From: Schistocerca nitens
Taxonomy: Eukaryota; Arthropoda; Insecta; Orthoptera; Acrididae
DNA length: 64,000 bases
Direction of reading: 5' to 3'
Assembly: GCF_023898315.1 (NCBI RefSeq)
Contig: NC_064619.1
Coordinates: 482,897,376 to 482,961,375 of the forward strand
Shown here: positions 43,796 through 55,132 of the stretch, one piece after another
How positions within the stretch are numbered: the first letter of the stretch is position 1
Layout of the letters: each line of letters starts with the position of its first letter
The notes under the pieces: model-generated
Told to the model about the DNA's origin: nothing
The model's database searches: none
What the model saw: only the letters and a program-made list of their open reading frames with translations
Program-made: the position numbers and the translations under genes

Positions 43796-44806
43796 TCCAT
43801 AGGATTCCACCACATCTCTCACACAAAGAAGTTCGTGGAATAATAGTAGTTTAAGTGGTGTACATAGTAGAATAAGCAAATATATGAACCTTTCTGTGGG
43901 GAACAATAATTGTTACATTAATAGATTAAGATTGCTAAAGTATTAACACGCTGCGTTGTCTTGCATAAGAATTTACTGCTGCTATCCTCTTTTTGTTTAT
44001 GTTTGCGATCTCCAATGTCGATGGAGTAGGAGACACTACCTTTTCATGAGCAATGTTTTTGTCCTTTCCTATCTGGTGTCCATGTTAAGGGATAAGGATG
44101 AGTGACGAGACGTCGCACAAACGGGCGCATACAAGAACGTGCTCTTAGAAGCGTTCTGAGAGGTCGTGATACGCTCCATAGCGGCCACAACCAGTTCGTG
44201 AGACGTTCATACCAATGCTTGCAGGCACGCGTCAGTGCACTGCACGATTGTGGTATATTGCGCGATTTCGAGGGTGAATATGGGCAGTATAGTTTTTGCA
44301 GAGCTGCGCCGGTATCGTTGTCTTGCAAGTCGGGGTGAACCTGTGAGCATTTGACTCTAATGGTGCCCTAGACGAGAGAAATGAGGGCATAAAAGCCTAC
44401 CATGCTAATGTGCTGGTTGGGGATTTAGCGTGCTGCTCGTTTTTGTCACAGATGAATCACCAAGGAATTGTACTTGGATATTCGTGACATACTGTGTAGC
44501 TGGCGTGTGTTGGGTGTCTGAATCCTCAACAGGAACCAGTCCTGGCTTGGTCATATTACATTACTTCTGGAAAGGTGTACTTCGATCGCGAAAACCGCTT
44601 CACATAGAGAAGGAAGTTGCAACTATAAATTTATTGTCGTGTATAGCCATGGCTAACCCAGTCTCTGGAGTTTCAGTGAGGCGTAATGAAAACTCGGAGG
44701 TCATGTCGTACGGCGCGCACATCACTGTCGTCAATAGCGGCGAGCAGCAAGACATCTCAGCGTAACAGGAACTATGTAAGGGTATTGTATAAGGTAAATA
44801 AAAAAA

Positions 44807-44845
<39 letters not shown>

Positions 44846-47136
44846 AATAAAATAAATAAATAAATAAATAAAAGGGAAAGTACGATACTAGGATAAGTTA
44901 AACTGTAGGATTTAACAATAACTAGATTAATATTGTGGGGGTTTTCTACCACAAGTGTGGCGCGCGCCTGTTGAGTTGCTATTTTTCAGGTCACCAAACC
45001 ACAGACCCGAGATGGAGGGACGACGGGCGAGCGAAAGTAGCGTAGTTGCATGTTCTTTATAGCACAGTAAAACTTAGACCTGCATAACAACATAATTTAA
45101 TTAAAAGACGTAGAATGTAGATCGTTGGGATATGGTAGTTAATTCTTGAAGCATGTCTACTGTCGATCTATATAATTAATAGTAATATTAGTGCGGGCCC
45201 GCACATTTAGTTGTTCATCCATTACAAAGCATCAGTTATCACACACCATGTACATACTGAGATCGGTCTCTACACATATATCAAAATAAATTATTTCCAT
45301 GTCTAGATTAGATGTTATAATGATTGCCATAGATTAATAACTATAAAAGTAAAATAAGAGTGTCTGAAATGACAGACCATCAATGTTTCATTATGTAAAT
45401 TTATTATAACATAGAAGGTCATGGGAAAAAAGTTAGGCATAAGACTTTTGTAAGAATTGTACAGATGACGAGGAACGTGGCAATGCAGAGGCCAGCCAGC
45501 GCAAAAACAAGAGGTCTTCGGCTACCTGCTAGAGGGCGAGCGTCCCGTCCTACACGCTGACAGTCACCCGGCTGCCTACCTGAGGGATTACACGGGACCC
45601 TTGCCCCGCCACAAGCGAAAGTGGGGCTGGCCGTTGACCCTGACACGCGACAGCCTGCTAGCTCTCCGGACGCGGCAGCCGCTTGGAGGGATTCCCTGCG
45701 GCAGACCACGTTGTCGTGAGTACACGAAGAACATCACATATCGTGTCAGAACCTGCGCCTCATGTGCCTCAGGACAGAAAGGGACGCTCTATACTCACCT
45801 GTTTGGGTTTTTACAACTCACTAGCATTGGCCGATCTGCATACACAAAGCAGTATCGTGCCACACTAACAAATGTATGGTCTCATGTCTTACTTCTCCTC
45901 TCTATTAGAGAGCAGTTTTTAACAATAGTCGCTCCTAGTTCGATCCTGTATGGATGACCTCACACACTTGTGGAGTCACTCCACGTGCCATCATCCCTCG
46001 TCGAACTGCAATATTGGGAAACATAAAGTTCTGTCCAGCGAGAGAAGAGACCTAGACTAGTGATGTATCCCAACGAGTAGACCTCAGAGACAATTAATCG
46101 ACGTGAGGAGAGCCTATCACTGTGTCTTCCTACCATACGGCCGTGATCATATGCGTGGGTCTGACTACAATCTCAACAGCGTACTGCAGACACTCCAGAA
46201 CTCCCTATTGCTGTTGCCACAACGTAGCAACTACAACCGACGTTTAGCCTTATGTGATGTCAGTACAGTGGAATCAGTGAAGTGCCACGGATATTTCTAA
46301 CAATGTGATTTAGTGCCTCATTCTCAGCACAGTCGTGAACTTTGTGCAATGTGCATGCACAATTTGATGCCCCATGAACCTTTTTTTTTTTTCTTTCTTA
46401 AATTTCTTTCTCTAGTGTTGGTTTTGTAATGTATGTTATAACTTGTATGTGTTTGTGTTTTACACTGTAATTCTTATTACAAATTACTGTATTGTTCTCC
46501 ACACCATGTTTTTTTTGTATTTTGTGTTTATTGTTGTGTGTATGCTAACAGTGTGCCTGAAGTCCCCATAAACTGAAGCAGATACCACCACTGTCATTGT
46601 GAATGGACCATCAGTTCAGGGAACATTTTGTAAAGGTTATTCTTGCTGCAGGGAGACAGAATGAATCGGAGGTTGTAACTAGATTCTGAAAACTCACAAA
46701 GAGATTGTTAACTTAAATATTATCATGTGTGAGTGAGGTCAGGTTAGTTTAATGATTAAAATTGTTGTAACATCTTGGGCATTTAATTGCGGAGCACTCC
46801 AACTCTGATTGTAAAGAATAAACTGCTCCATATTTGGCTCAGATGCCCGGGCCATGTTTAGAGCGTGAATGTCTGCGTGAATCGGTGTTTGGAAGGGGCT
46901 CCCTGGGTATGGATGTGTGATGTGAGTGTTAGTGTTCCATATTAAGAAGGTGAAGTTGGCTACATCATAAATAATCCTCCCTCTATGAGTTGCATTTTTC
47001 AGTTGCAATGATCTTTTTTATAGAGTGCGGTATGTGGAGTCACTTTGTAAGATTGTTCTTGGGCGATTGACTCACTACCTTGCTCCTAAGTGAGCCAACC
47101 GCTCACCAATTACAATCTAAAATGGCGTAGGGGCAA
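43796..47136 (+). other. Long non-coding internal region of the LTR element
   Basis: Where pol would be expected there are only frames of at most about 118 codons (e.g. 44102-44338, 44430-44765, 45601-45957). No protease DTG/DSG context, RT YxDD, RNase H or integrase HHCC/DDE motif is visible on either strand. A (TAAA)n tract occupies 44795-44873 and a T-rich run about 46381-46400. It could hold a packaging signal, acquired host sequence, or simply filler; none is demonstrable. Confidence 0.7.
44795..44873. repeat. (TAAA)n microsatellite
   Basis: About 80 bp of AAAT/TAAA repeats with minor interruptions. Confidence 0.95.
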
Positions 47137-48390
47137 TGAGAGGTGGCATGAGCCCCCTCTCATATTTCTATCTTACGATTCTCCTCTCTAGTTGCATGCG
47201 GTGGAGGGTTGCTTTTCCTTAACACGCGTACTTCCCACGCAGCGTCTCTCGTCACCCGGGTGGGCCGGTGACAGGCGGGCTCTGTGAACTGGAGAGAGTT
47301 AAGCCGACGTGTGTGAGGCAGTCGAGTGAATGCTTTTCAGACGCCGACATTGTCAAGAGACACGCCCACTGGGGTGTGAAGTAGCGGCTGGGCTAGAGGT
47401 TCCGTTACTTCAGAGAAACTTTGCGAAAACACTTTCTGGCGGGCTACCAGCGAGGCGTGGGAATGACTTGTGTACCCACGCAGTTGTGGCGGGAAAATTC
47501 CCGCACTTTCTGCAAAATCAGCACAGAAATTGGCGCCAAGAATCTCCATTGGTGGAATGGTAGTGCTCCGGCAATGGAGTGGAATTTCCGCCGGTTTTCG
47601 AGTTGCTGATTGGAACGTAACCACGGCCACTGTCGTGGGGGCGGGAATGTTCGGTGTTCGGCCTGTACGGGTGCTCTGGGTAGTCGGCAGTCGCCTTTCG
47701 GTCGAGGACGTCGGAGCAACCAGCCCTCGCCTGCGGTACGCCAGATCGTGTTCTGGGAGATAAGAAGACTGTTGGTAATGTACGTCCGCAGCACCGGCAG
47801 ATAGGGATTTTCCTAGGTGATAATCAGAGCTCAGCAGAGCGCGCCTGTTCATCCTTTTCTAACTTTGTTCAGTTTCGAGTAGCAGCAATTACTATTGGGT
47901 TAGCTGTGTGTCTCTCTTGAGATTTGAGTGGAAAGGAATTGGCTCCACATACCACTTCGTCTTAAACCTCACGATCTAAGTTAGGGACAACTTCACCTTT
48001 ACTGTGTTTGTATGAATCTCCAATTTTAGCCAATTTGATGTTTTATATTTCCTGTGTCTCTTTTACTATTCTGCGTTTAATCTTAATAAATCATATTGTT
48101 ATTTTGGACAGAACTTTCTTTCTGTTAATCAATAGAGCAACCCTATCATTCCTCACTATGCTAATGAAACCTTTGTTTATTTAACTTATTTATCAAATTA
48201 AATTATTGCAGGTGCCAAACTCTCTTCTACTCCACTAGCAGGGTTGATTAGAGTCAGTTCGCGTATTTGTTTTATCCTTGTGCAACAGCAAAAGTCGGAG
48301 TTAGAATAGGGGGGGCTTAGAGCATGATTTACACATGTGGATTCTAGTAGAATTTAGTGATAAATACACTACTAGCCCCGGCACCTCGCA
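47137..48390 (+). repeat. 3' LTR
   Basis: The same 1,254-bp unit as the 5' LTR, ending CACCTCGCA directly before the ACTT duplication and the resumed LINE. It carries the transcript's expected poly(A) signal at the position equivalent to 41180. Confidence 0.95.
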
Positions 48391-48660
48391 ACTTCTCACG
48401 AAATTCCAATCACCACCTTTCTCCTCCGAATGCGAAAATATTTTGTTGACACCGACCTACATAGGGAGGAACGATCACCACGATAAAATGAAGGAAATCA
48501 GTGGTCGTACGGAAAGATATAGGTGTTCGTTCTTTCCGTGCGCTATACGAGATTGGAATAATAGAGAATTGTGAAGGTGGTTCGATGAACCCTTCGCCAG
48601 GAACTTAAATGTAATTTGCAAAGTATTCATGTAGACGTAGATGCAGGTGTAGATGTAGAT
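48391..48660 (+). mobile_element. LINE 3' part, after the LTR insertion
   Basis: Continues the 39380-40231 fragment: LLTKFQSPPFSSECENILLT, YIGRNDHHDKMKEI and YRCSFFPCAIRDWNNREL (48396-48574), stop TGA, then a short 3' untranslated region ending in GTAGACGTAGATGCAGGTG-type hexamer repeats, the usual tail of this LINE type. Confidence 0.92.
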
Positions 48661-50030
48661 ATTGTCGCCACTACAAGACGTGAGATTCGCCACTTCCACA
48701 TAAATTTCGACAGGAGCCCAGGCAGGTGTAGCCTGTGCTATGCCTGAGAAACAAGTCGTCAGCAGTGACTTCTATTGCCAATTTGTGGAGCGACTTATGT
48801 GTCCGGCTATATGGCGCAGACATCCACATTTATTGTGACGACCACCCTGTCGTGTCGCGTGACAACGCACTTCGCCATATCACAAACAGTACCAAGCTCT
48901 TATTGTAATGGTGGCACTGGGAGATCTTGGAACATCCTCCGTACTCAGCAGGCATGGGTCCTTGAAGGAATCCCTTGGAGGCAGCCGATTTCCTGACGTG
49001 ACATGCGTACTCCAGGCCATAGGGCGCTTCACCGTTTTCATCCACAAAGTACGCCTTGCTAGCGGTCCCCAAAAGCTTTCTGACATTTGGGAAGAGGTAA
49101 TACACTTTGCGGGTAACTGCACTAAACTAATGCAATGCAACTGTATTTGTTAGTTCGTTAAATAGGCTACTACGTTCTGTTAATGATGCTACTATTTTGA
49201 ATAAAGCCCTCGAACATGACACTGTCCAATTCTATGGCTAGAACAACATAAAAAGACCTGAAGGCCTCTAATAAATATTTCTCCATTATGTAGCTATCCT
49301 TTCAACCAGTAATAATAAAATGAGATTGTATATCAGAGAAGGGTTACAAGCAGGAAACATAGCCTATTGTGAGAAATTACAGATATTTTAGAATTCTCTA
49401 ACGACAAGAACAACTAAGTTCAAAGTACATTATTTCCTTCTATGTCCGAGTGTTACACGTTGGTCAGAAATATCGACGATGCAAGAAGTGGATATGTGTC
49501 CTCGGAGTCTTTGGCGGTGGCACGCTTCAGTAAAATCTTCCCGCTTTACAAGCTGCGTCACTTCGAATAAAACGCTCTGAGCTTCCGATAGCTGTCCCCA
49601 CCAGCCACATCACGAGTTAAAATCATTGACTGCCGGGGCTGGCACAGTGTTCTGTTAACACAGATGCAATGGCAGACCCTCAGTCCCGCGGCGTGACGGA
49701 GCCGCTAGGAGCGGCCCTACCAGCCTTCCGCGCTTGTGTCACTCCAGTCCTCTCTGAAAGCTTCCAGACGTTGGCACAGCATCTGTATAAGCAGAACACC
49801 ATGCCTGTCTCAGCAGCCAGTGATTTTAAGTGCTAATGACGACGGTGGACACAGCTATCGAAAGCTCGAGTGTTTTATTCGAAGTGACGCGGTTTGTAAA
49901 CTGAGAAGATTTTATTGGAGAAGTGGATATAAACGACCTAACGACATTTGAAACAAAAAATTCTGAGAAAAATTTATCTGTGAGACAGAGAGAGAGTTGA
50001 AGAGTGTGATACAACCATGAAATACAACTG
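48661..50030. other. No recognised feature
   Basis: Overlapping 75-90-codon frames on both strands at 48775-49153 might be a decayed coding remnant, but no family is identifiable. The rest is anonymous. Confidence 0.4.
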
Positions 50031-50165
50031 AAATTTCTGGCGGATTAAACTTCGTGCCAGACTGAGACGCGACACCGGATCCTTTGCCTCGAGTCCCGGT
50101 GTGGCACACAGTTTTAATCCGCTGGGAAGCTATATGCGAGAGCACACTCCGCTGCAGAGTGAAAA
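50031..50165 (-). repeat. Fragment of a tRNA-like interspersed repeat
   Basis: GAAATTTCTGGCGGATTAAAC at the left and CACTCCGCTGCAGAGTGAAAA at the right are the edges of a common insect repeat whose full unit is longer. CCTCGAGTCCCGGTGTGGC sits between, and GGCGGATTAAA...TTTTAATCCGC gives an inverted pair. It appears to be a deletion derivative. Confidence 0.55.
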
Positions 50166-50529
50166 TTTCAATATAAAATGCAACTGCTTATCCAGGGTAA
50201 AGACAGTAAAATTTATTAAGTCACAAAGAATACTCTGTTTAGGGCATAAAAGAATGGTAGATGACAGAAAGCCCAAACAAATAATAAAAGGTAGAAAGGC
50301 ACATTGCATTAGACCAGAAGAAAGATCCGATCAAGAGCTATATGGCTGGATATTGTGTTGGCCGACCTAACCAAGATGGAGATCCGAGGGTAAAAGAGAA
50401 AAGCAGAAAAGAGATATGTATGGAGATAGATTTATGAGACCATGGCCCTCCAAGCGCTGTAGTGCCGAAGAAGAAGATTAAAAAGCAGAAGAAGGCTCCG
50501 TCCAACATTCAAAATGTCACATAGTTTTC
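50166..50529. other. No recognised feature
   Basis: Nothing assignable. Confidence 0.4.
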
Positions 50530-51600
50530 TACATGCTCAGATATTCAAATGATTAGAGTTTCAGAGCAGCCGCACAAAGTAGCCGGGAATAACGACATCT
50601 ACTTTCTATGTATAAGGAAGAGTGATTTTCTCATTCATAAAATCACTTTTTAATGTTGGTGGTTAGAGAGAAAATCACCTCATTCCTTGTGTAAACAGAG
50701 AACCGTTCAGCAGCACGTATCGGAATCCGAGAGTGGCATGATCGTGGCCTATCGAGACCATGCACTTTGTGTCCGCGGTGTTGCTTCTCGCAATATTTTC
50801 ATGCGAATCTAGGTTCAGAAGAGCCTTATTCAGTGTCAAGAAGGATATCAGCGCTCCCGTACAATTAGAGCCTGAGAGGAGAGACATTCCGTTCATTCGG
50901 CTGAGCTGCATAGTGTACCTTAAGTTGAGAAATGAGCTTGTTTGCAGCAAGATAAGTTTCCACTCTGACAGTGAAAAGACGTTTGGAACACCTTCTTTTC
51001 ACACGAGTGCCGCAACGGCATCATGTTCGACGTATCCCTCTGCGGTGGCTCCGAGAAAAACGAACGTTACCAGACTGCGTCCGTCATCATTTGTGCCCAG
51101 CGCCTGGCGTCATGGTACTGGGTGTCATTGGCTACATAACACGACCACCTCTTATCTGGTAATTTTGAGAGCACGCATTATGCTTCTGACGAGTTAAGAC
51201 TGGTGGCTGGCTCTAGCCTCGAGCCCTCTATAGCTTCCCTGACATTAACTTTTGACAAGATAATGCAAGATCGCTTGCTGCTGACATTTATCTATACAGA
51301 GGGTGTTCATTCTCCAGATACCTCACCCGTCTAGTAATAGGCTGCAGACAGAGTAACAGCACCACTCGCCAGCGACTACGATTGAGGAACTCTTGCACAG
51401 AGTATCTGTTATCCAACCTCCGCTCGACTCGATGCCCAGCTATGATGGAGCCTTTGTTGCTGTCAGGCGTGGCAGTGCTCTGTATTAAATTACTCACACC
51501 ATACATGCCCAAATAACCTAATTACCTTCGCACACGACAGTCAAATTTAGTTGTTTGCTATCCCTTATGTTGTTATTACGAGTATAATGGTTAGCTGATC
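50530..51600 (+). pseudogene. Highly decayed Tc1 element related to F2
   Basis: CAAATGATTAGAGTTTCAGAGCA at about 50547 matches the 5' leader of the F2 element at 55133. HVSESESGMIVAYRDHALC and VRGVASR (50704-50790) form the transposase N-terminus. PAPGVMVLGVIGYITRPPL (about 51099-51155), FDKIMQD (decayed second-Asp block, about 51250) and LLHRV...LDSMPS near 51390-51440 follow in order across several frames. Deletions, stops and frameshifts are numerous, so it is much older than the other F2 copies. Confidence 0.65.
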
Positions 51601-51667
51601 TGCTGGCAATTAGTCCCGCTCCAAAGCAGCGTGCTGTAGTGAACAGTTTTGCCCAATGTGAATGTGA

Positions 51668-53149
51668 AGTGTCCAGACAAATTAATGTGGTTACCAGTCA
51701 AAAGCCTGAATAATCACCTTCTATAGAACTGACCGTTGGGGTACGTGCAAGAGTACAGTCAGTGAGGTTCTTGAATGTGTCGGCAGGTATATGGAGCCAT
51801 GCTTACTCCACTGCCATGGCCAGGAAGCTACGCTGGTTTTCTGGGTAGGGGCTCCATGGCGTGAATAGCCCGATCAAGGTGGTCTCACTGGCTCTCGATT
51901 TGGTTCATGGCTGGGGAGTTTAGTGGTCAGGGAGGAAGGGGGGAGGGTTCCGTAAATTCATCCGGGGGGGTACGGTAAATTTATCCAGGTGCTCTTCGAA
52001 CCACGCACGTGCTGTTCTGCTGGTAGAAGCTCCTAGGCCGAGGAAAAACAAACGGCATGTAGGAGTGGACAGATGGATGCACACTTTTTTCGATCCAGTG
52101 TGCCTTCCAGAATGACGAGATCACCCAAGAAATGCTACGAACACTTTTCCCGGACCATAACGCTCCCTCCTGATTTCAAGGTGTGTGCTTTCAGAGGTTT
52201 CATTCCGTACACGCCAACGACCATCTGCCCGACGACATATAAAACGTGATTCATATGTCACCATTCAGTGGACTTCCGGTTGTGATACTTGCCTGCAAAT
52301 TCCAGTCTTCGTCGTCGATGTATAGCAGTCATCACGGGTGCGTGGACTTCCTCTTGTTACTACGTACAGCATTGGTAGCCCAAAGCAGCGTACTGTAGCA
52401 AAAAATTTTGCAGACACTTGCCTAGTGTGAATATAGTTTCATAAAGTGCCCATCAAATTAATGTGGTCACCTATCAAAAGCGGAGGCCCATACGCAGCAA
52501 CGTTCGCTGAACGGTCGTTGAGGAGACAGCCTGCCGCTGTGGCCGAGCGGTTCTAGGCGCTTCAGTCCGGAACCACGCGGCTGCTACGGTCTCAGGTTCG
52601 AATCCTGTCTCGGGCATGGATGTATGTGATGTCCTGAGTCTAGGGGACTGATGACCTCCGATGTTAAGTCGCATAGTTCTTAGAGCCTTTTGAACCATTT
52701 TTTGAGGAGACACTTTTGGTAGCCCTTTGGTTCATCTGGGTGGTCAGTTGCTCAACAGTCTATTCGCCCCTACACATTTCCGCAGCCGTCGTTTACACCT
52801 GTCATCTATGACCCGTGGTGCTTCATAGTTGCCTCGGAGCCAGATTTGGATAGAACCATTTCGCCATGCAACGTCTACATTAAAAACGGCAGCACACGAG
52901 CAGCTTACAAACTTAGCCGCTCGGAAATGCTTTCATCCTTGTCCTGAAAGCCAATCAACATGCTCTTTTCGACGTCAGATAAATCTCTCCGTTTCCTCAT
53001 TACGATAACGACTGCACTGTTGTCCGCGCCCCACCGTCGCGAATTATATACCCTCCACTACTATTGCTCACCGCCTGTCATCTGTCAGTCATTCTTGCAC
53101 GTTGACGTCGAACAATGACAGTGGTCACGTTAAAGTGACCAGAGCGTGT
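51668..53149 (-). mobile_element. Tc1-like element (F5) with nested SINE
   Basis: Terminal sequences GTGTCCAGACAAATTAATGTGG (51670) and GGTCACGTTAAAGTGACC (53123-53140) resemble the ends of a locust Tc1-type family I recall, with ATTAATGTGACCAC ends. The minus strand encodes a broken transposase: AWFEEHLDKFTVPP (about 51990), then the Glu region is disrupted, then LAMAVE-AWLHIPADTF near 51800. The N-terminal side lies at 52700-53000. A SINE interrupts it, and a copy of the element's own terminal region occurs inside at 52381-52484. Confidence 0.65.
52529..52701 (+). mobile_element. SINE family A inside Tc1 F5
   Basis: Target duplication TTGAGGAGACA at 52518-52528 and 52702-52712 is Tc1 sequence. 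The body is internally shortened: TTAGGTTAGTTAGG is lost and GTCCTGAG joins directly to TCTAGGGGACTG. Confidence 0.95.
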
Positions 53150-54112
53150 GAGCGCATTCGACCAGCAAACATCGTCATAATGGTGAAGAATCAGCAAGCC
53201 GCAAGGGCTGGAATAGCTTTCATAAGATTGGGGACTATGGTAGAAGTCCGGTTACGTTAATTCACACTATTTTCGTATGCCTTTTTACTGTCATATTACA
53301 CATGCAGGATATTGCTTCAGAAGATGTGATGATCTGCATCTGTCGACGTGTAAGGCATGTGTAAACTCAAGTTAGTTACAAGCAGTTTTTTCCCACTCAC
53401 AACGAAATTTTCAAGGGATCTATAACATTATTTATTTTGTGATTCTAATACCTTGTTCAGAAAGAACGTGATATACACCGTTTTGACATTTATTCATCGC
53501 CACCATGACGGAATCGTGTATCTTTTCTACCGATAAATCATGCAGTTTATCTACTGCATTTGGATTTCGCAAATTCATTATAATTTTCTTGATTACTGAT
53601 GTCTATCTCGTGAACTGCGTCCATGTTAGACCTCTCATGTACTTTAATAGCGTCGTCTGCTTCTAGAGTTCGCGTTGCGGTTGATTCAGCACTACATTAC
53701 ACATGCGTTCCCTAGTAGAATTTCTTTTGTATGTGATTTTCAGCAAACACGTTAAACTGGCTGTGGCGCAGTTACTCCGAGATTTACTCCTGACGATTCT
53801 CCGTAACTGCTATTTATTGCTTTCACCAAGCATTCTAAGTGTTGGCGGGGCAAACTGGCTAACAGACGACAAAGACATTTGTCCTCGCACAAATCCGACC
53901 TATAAGGTGTGATTAATACACATGGAGGATGTGAAGTATGTAATTAACTGTTTCATTTATTGTCTAAGTATTAGATTGTTTTAATTATCAATGAATTTTC
54001 CATTTTAGTTGCACTTTATGTGAGTTTACCGCCACCTGTCATAAGTAAGAAGGTCAGATACGTCATCACTAGATCACGTTCACAGTCTGCGGATAGATTT
54101 GTGGGCATAAAA
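53150..54112. other. No recognised feature
   Basis: Nothing assignable. Confidence 0.5.
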
Positions 54113-54124
54113 TGTGTTCGTCAG

Positions 54125-54318
54125 CCGGCCGTGGTGGCCGAGCGGTTAAAGGCGCTACAGTCTGGAACCGCGTGACCGCTACGGTCGCAGGTTCGAATCC
54201 TGCCTCGGGCATGGATGTCCTTAGGTTAGGTTAGGTTTAAGTTGTTCTAAGTTCTAGGGGACTGATGACCTTAGAAGTTATGTCCCATAGTGCTCAGAGC
54301 CATTTGAACAATTTTTTT
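54125..54318 (+). mobile_element. SINE family A, full length
   Basis: Target duplication TGTGTTCGTCAG at 54113-54124 and 54319-54330. Head CGGCCGTGGTGGCCGAGCGG with an intact A-box; the tail ends in a T run. Confidence 0.95.
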
Positions 54319-54330
54319 TGTGTTCGTCAG

Positions 54331-54917
54331 TTTGGCTGAACTTTCGCAGATAGTCTACTCGAGATAAGAGCGCAGCTTACAACTGTGTTTAGTTGAGATG
54401 TATGAACGAGCCTCAGTGTGGCATTCTTGCCGAAGGAGCGAACAGCGACCGCCAGAACAGCTGTGTAGAATAGTGTGCGGCCGAGTAGTTACGCAGCGAC
54501 TGCAAAAAACGCAGAGCGTCTTAAGTGGTGTAACATTCCGAAACAGTTCGTAGGTTTTTGCGACCAGAGTGAAATTCCATTACATTTTTCTGGCTTGGAG
54601 GCCGCGTCATGCGGTATAATAATGTACCAACGATTCGGCTACTGTTGCAAAATGGCCTTCGTCAGGACATACTCTGATTAAGCCAACAGTTCCAAAATGT
54701 TAGAACTTAGATTTACAACAGGAAGCGTTGTAGAACCCAGACGAATTTCATAAAAAAAATCCCATGAGAGAATGAAATAAATGTTGTAATTTTTTATCAG
54801 TTTTGTGAAACATATTTTGCAGTTCATATCTCCCTTTATCACATGCACGTAAGTTTACTGACAGCTGAGAACTGATAAACGAAGCAGTGCTCTTACGTAG
54901 CACTTTTGGTCACTTCA
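54331..54917. other. No recognised feature
   Basis: Nothing assignable. Confidence 0.4.
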
Positions 54918-55132
54918 TATCCATCTACATCAACATCTACATGGATACTCTGCAAATCATACTTAAGTGCCTGGCAGAGGGTTCATCGAACCACCTTCAC
55001 AATAATTCTCTATTATTCCAGTCTCGTACAAAACGCGGAAAAAACGATCACCTATATCCTTCCGTGCGAGCTCTGATTTCCCTTATTTTATTAAGATGAC
55101 CGTTTCTCGCTATGTAGGTCGGCTTCAAAATA

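Larger units (their letters stand above)
40232..48390 (+). mobile_element. Complete gag-only LTR retrotransposon, 8,159 bp
   Basis: Two 1,254-bp direct LTRs (40232-41485 and 47137-48390) begin TGAGAGGTGG and end CACCTCGCA. A 4-bp target duplication, ACTT, flanks the unit (40228-40231 and 48391-48394); removing it rejoins the host LINE exactly. The internal order is: primer-binding-like TGGCGACC at 41491, leader, one long gag frame (41891-43795), then 3.3 kb without a long frame, and a weak purine stretch before the 3' LTR (about 47128-47136). The 4-bp duplication and the TGGCGACC site fit the Ty3/Gypsy group (inference). With no pol, movement must rely on enzymes from another element. Confidence 0.93.

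Noticed and set aside
44430-44765. Possible env or accessory protein in the LTR element (111 codons)
   Set aside because: No signal peptide, membrane segment or known domain is evident, and the length is within chance for a 3-kb region.
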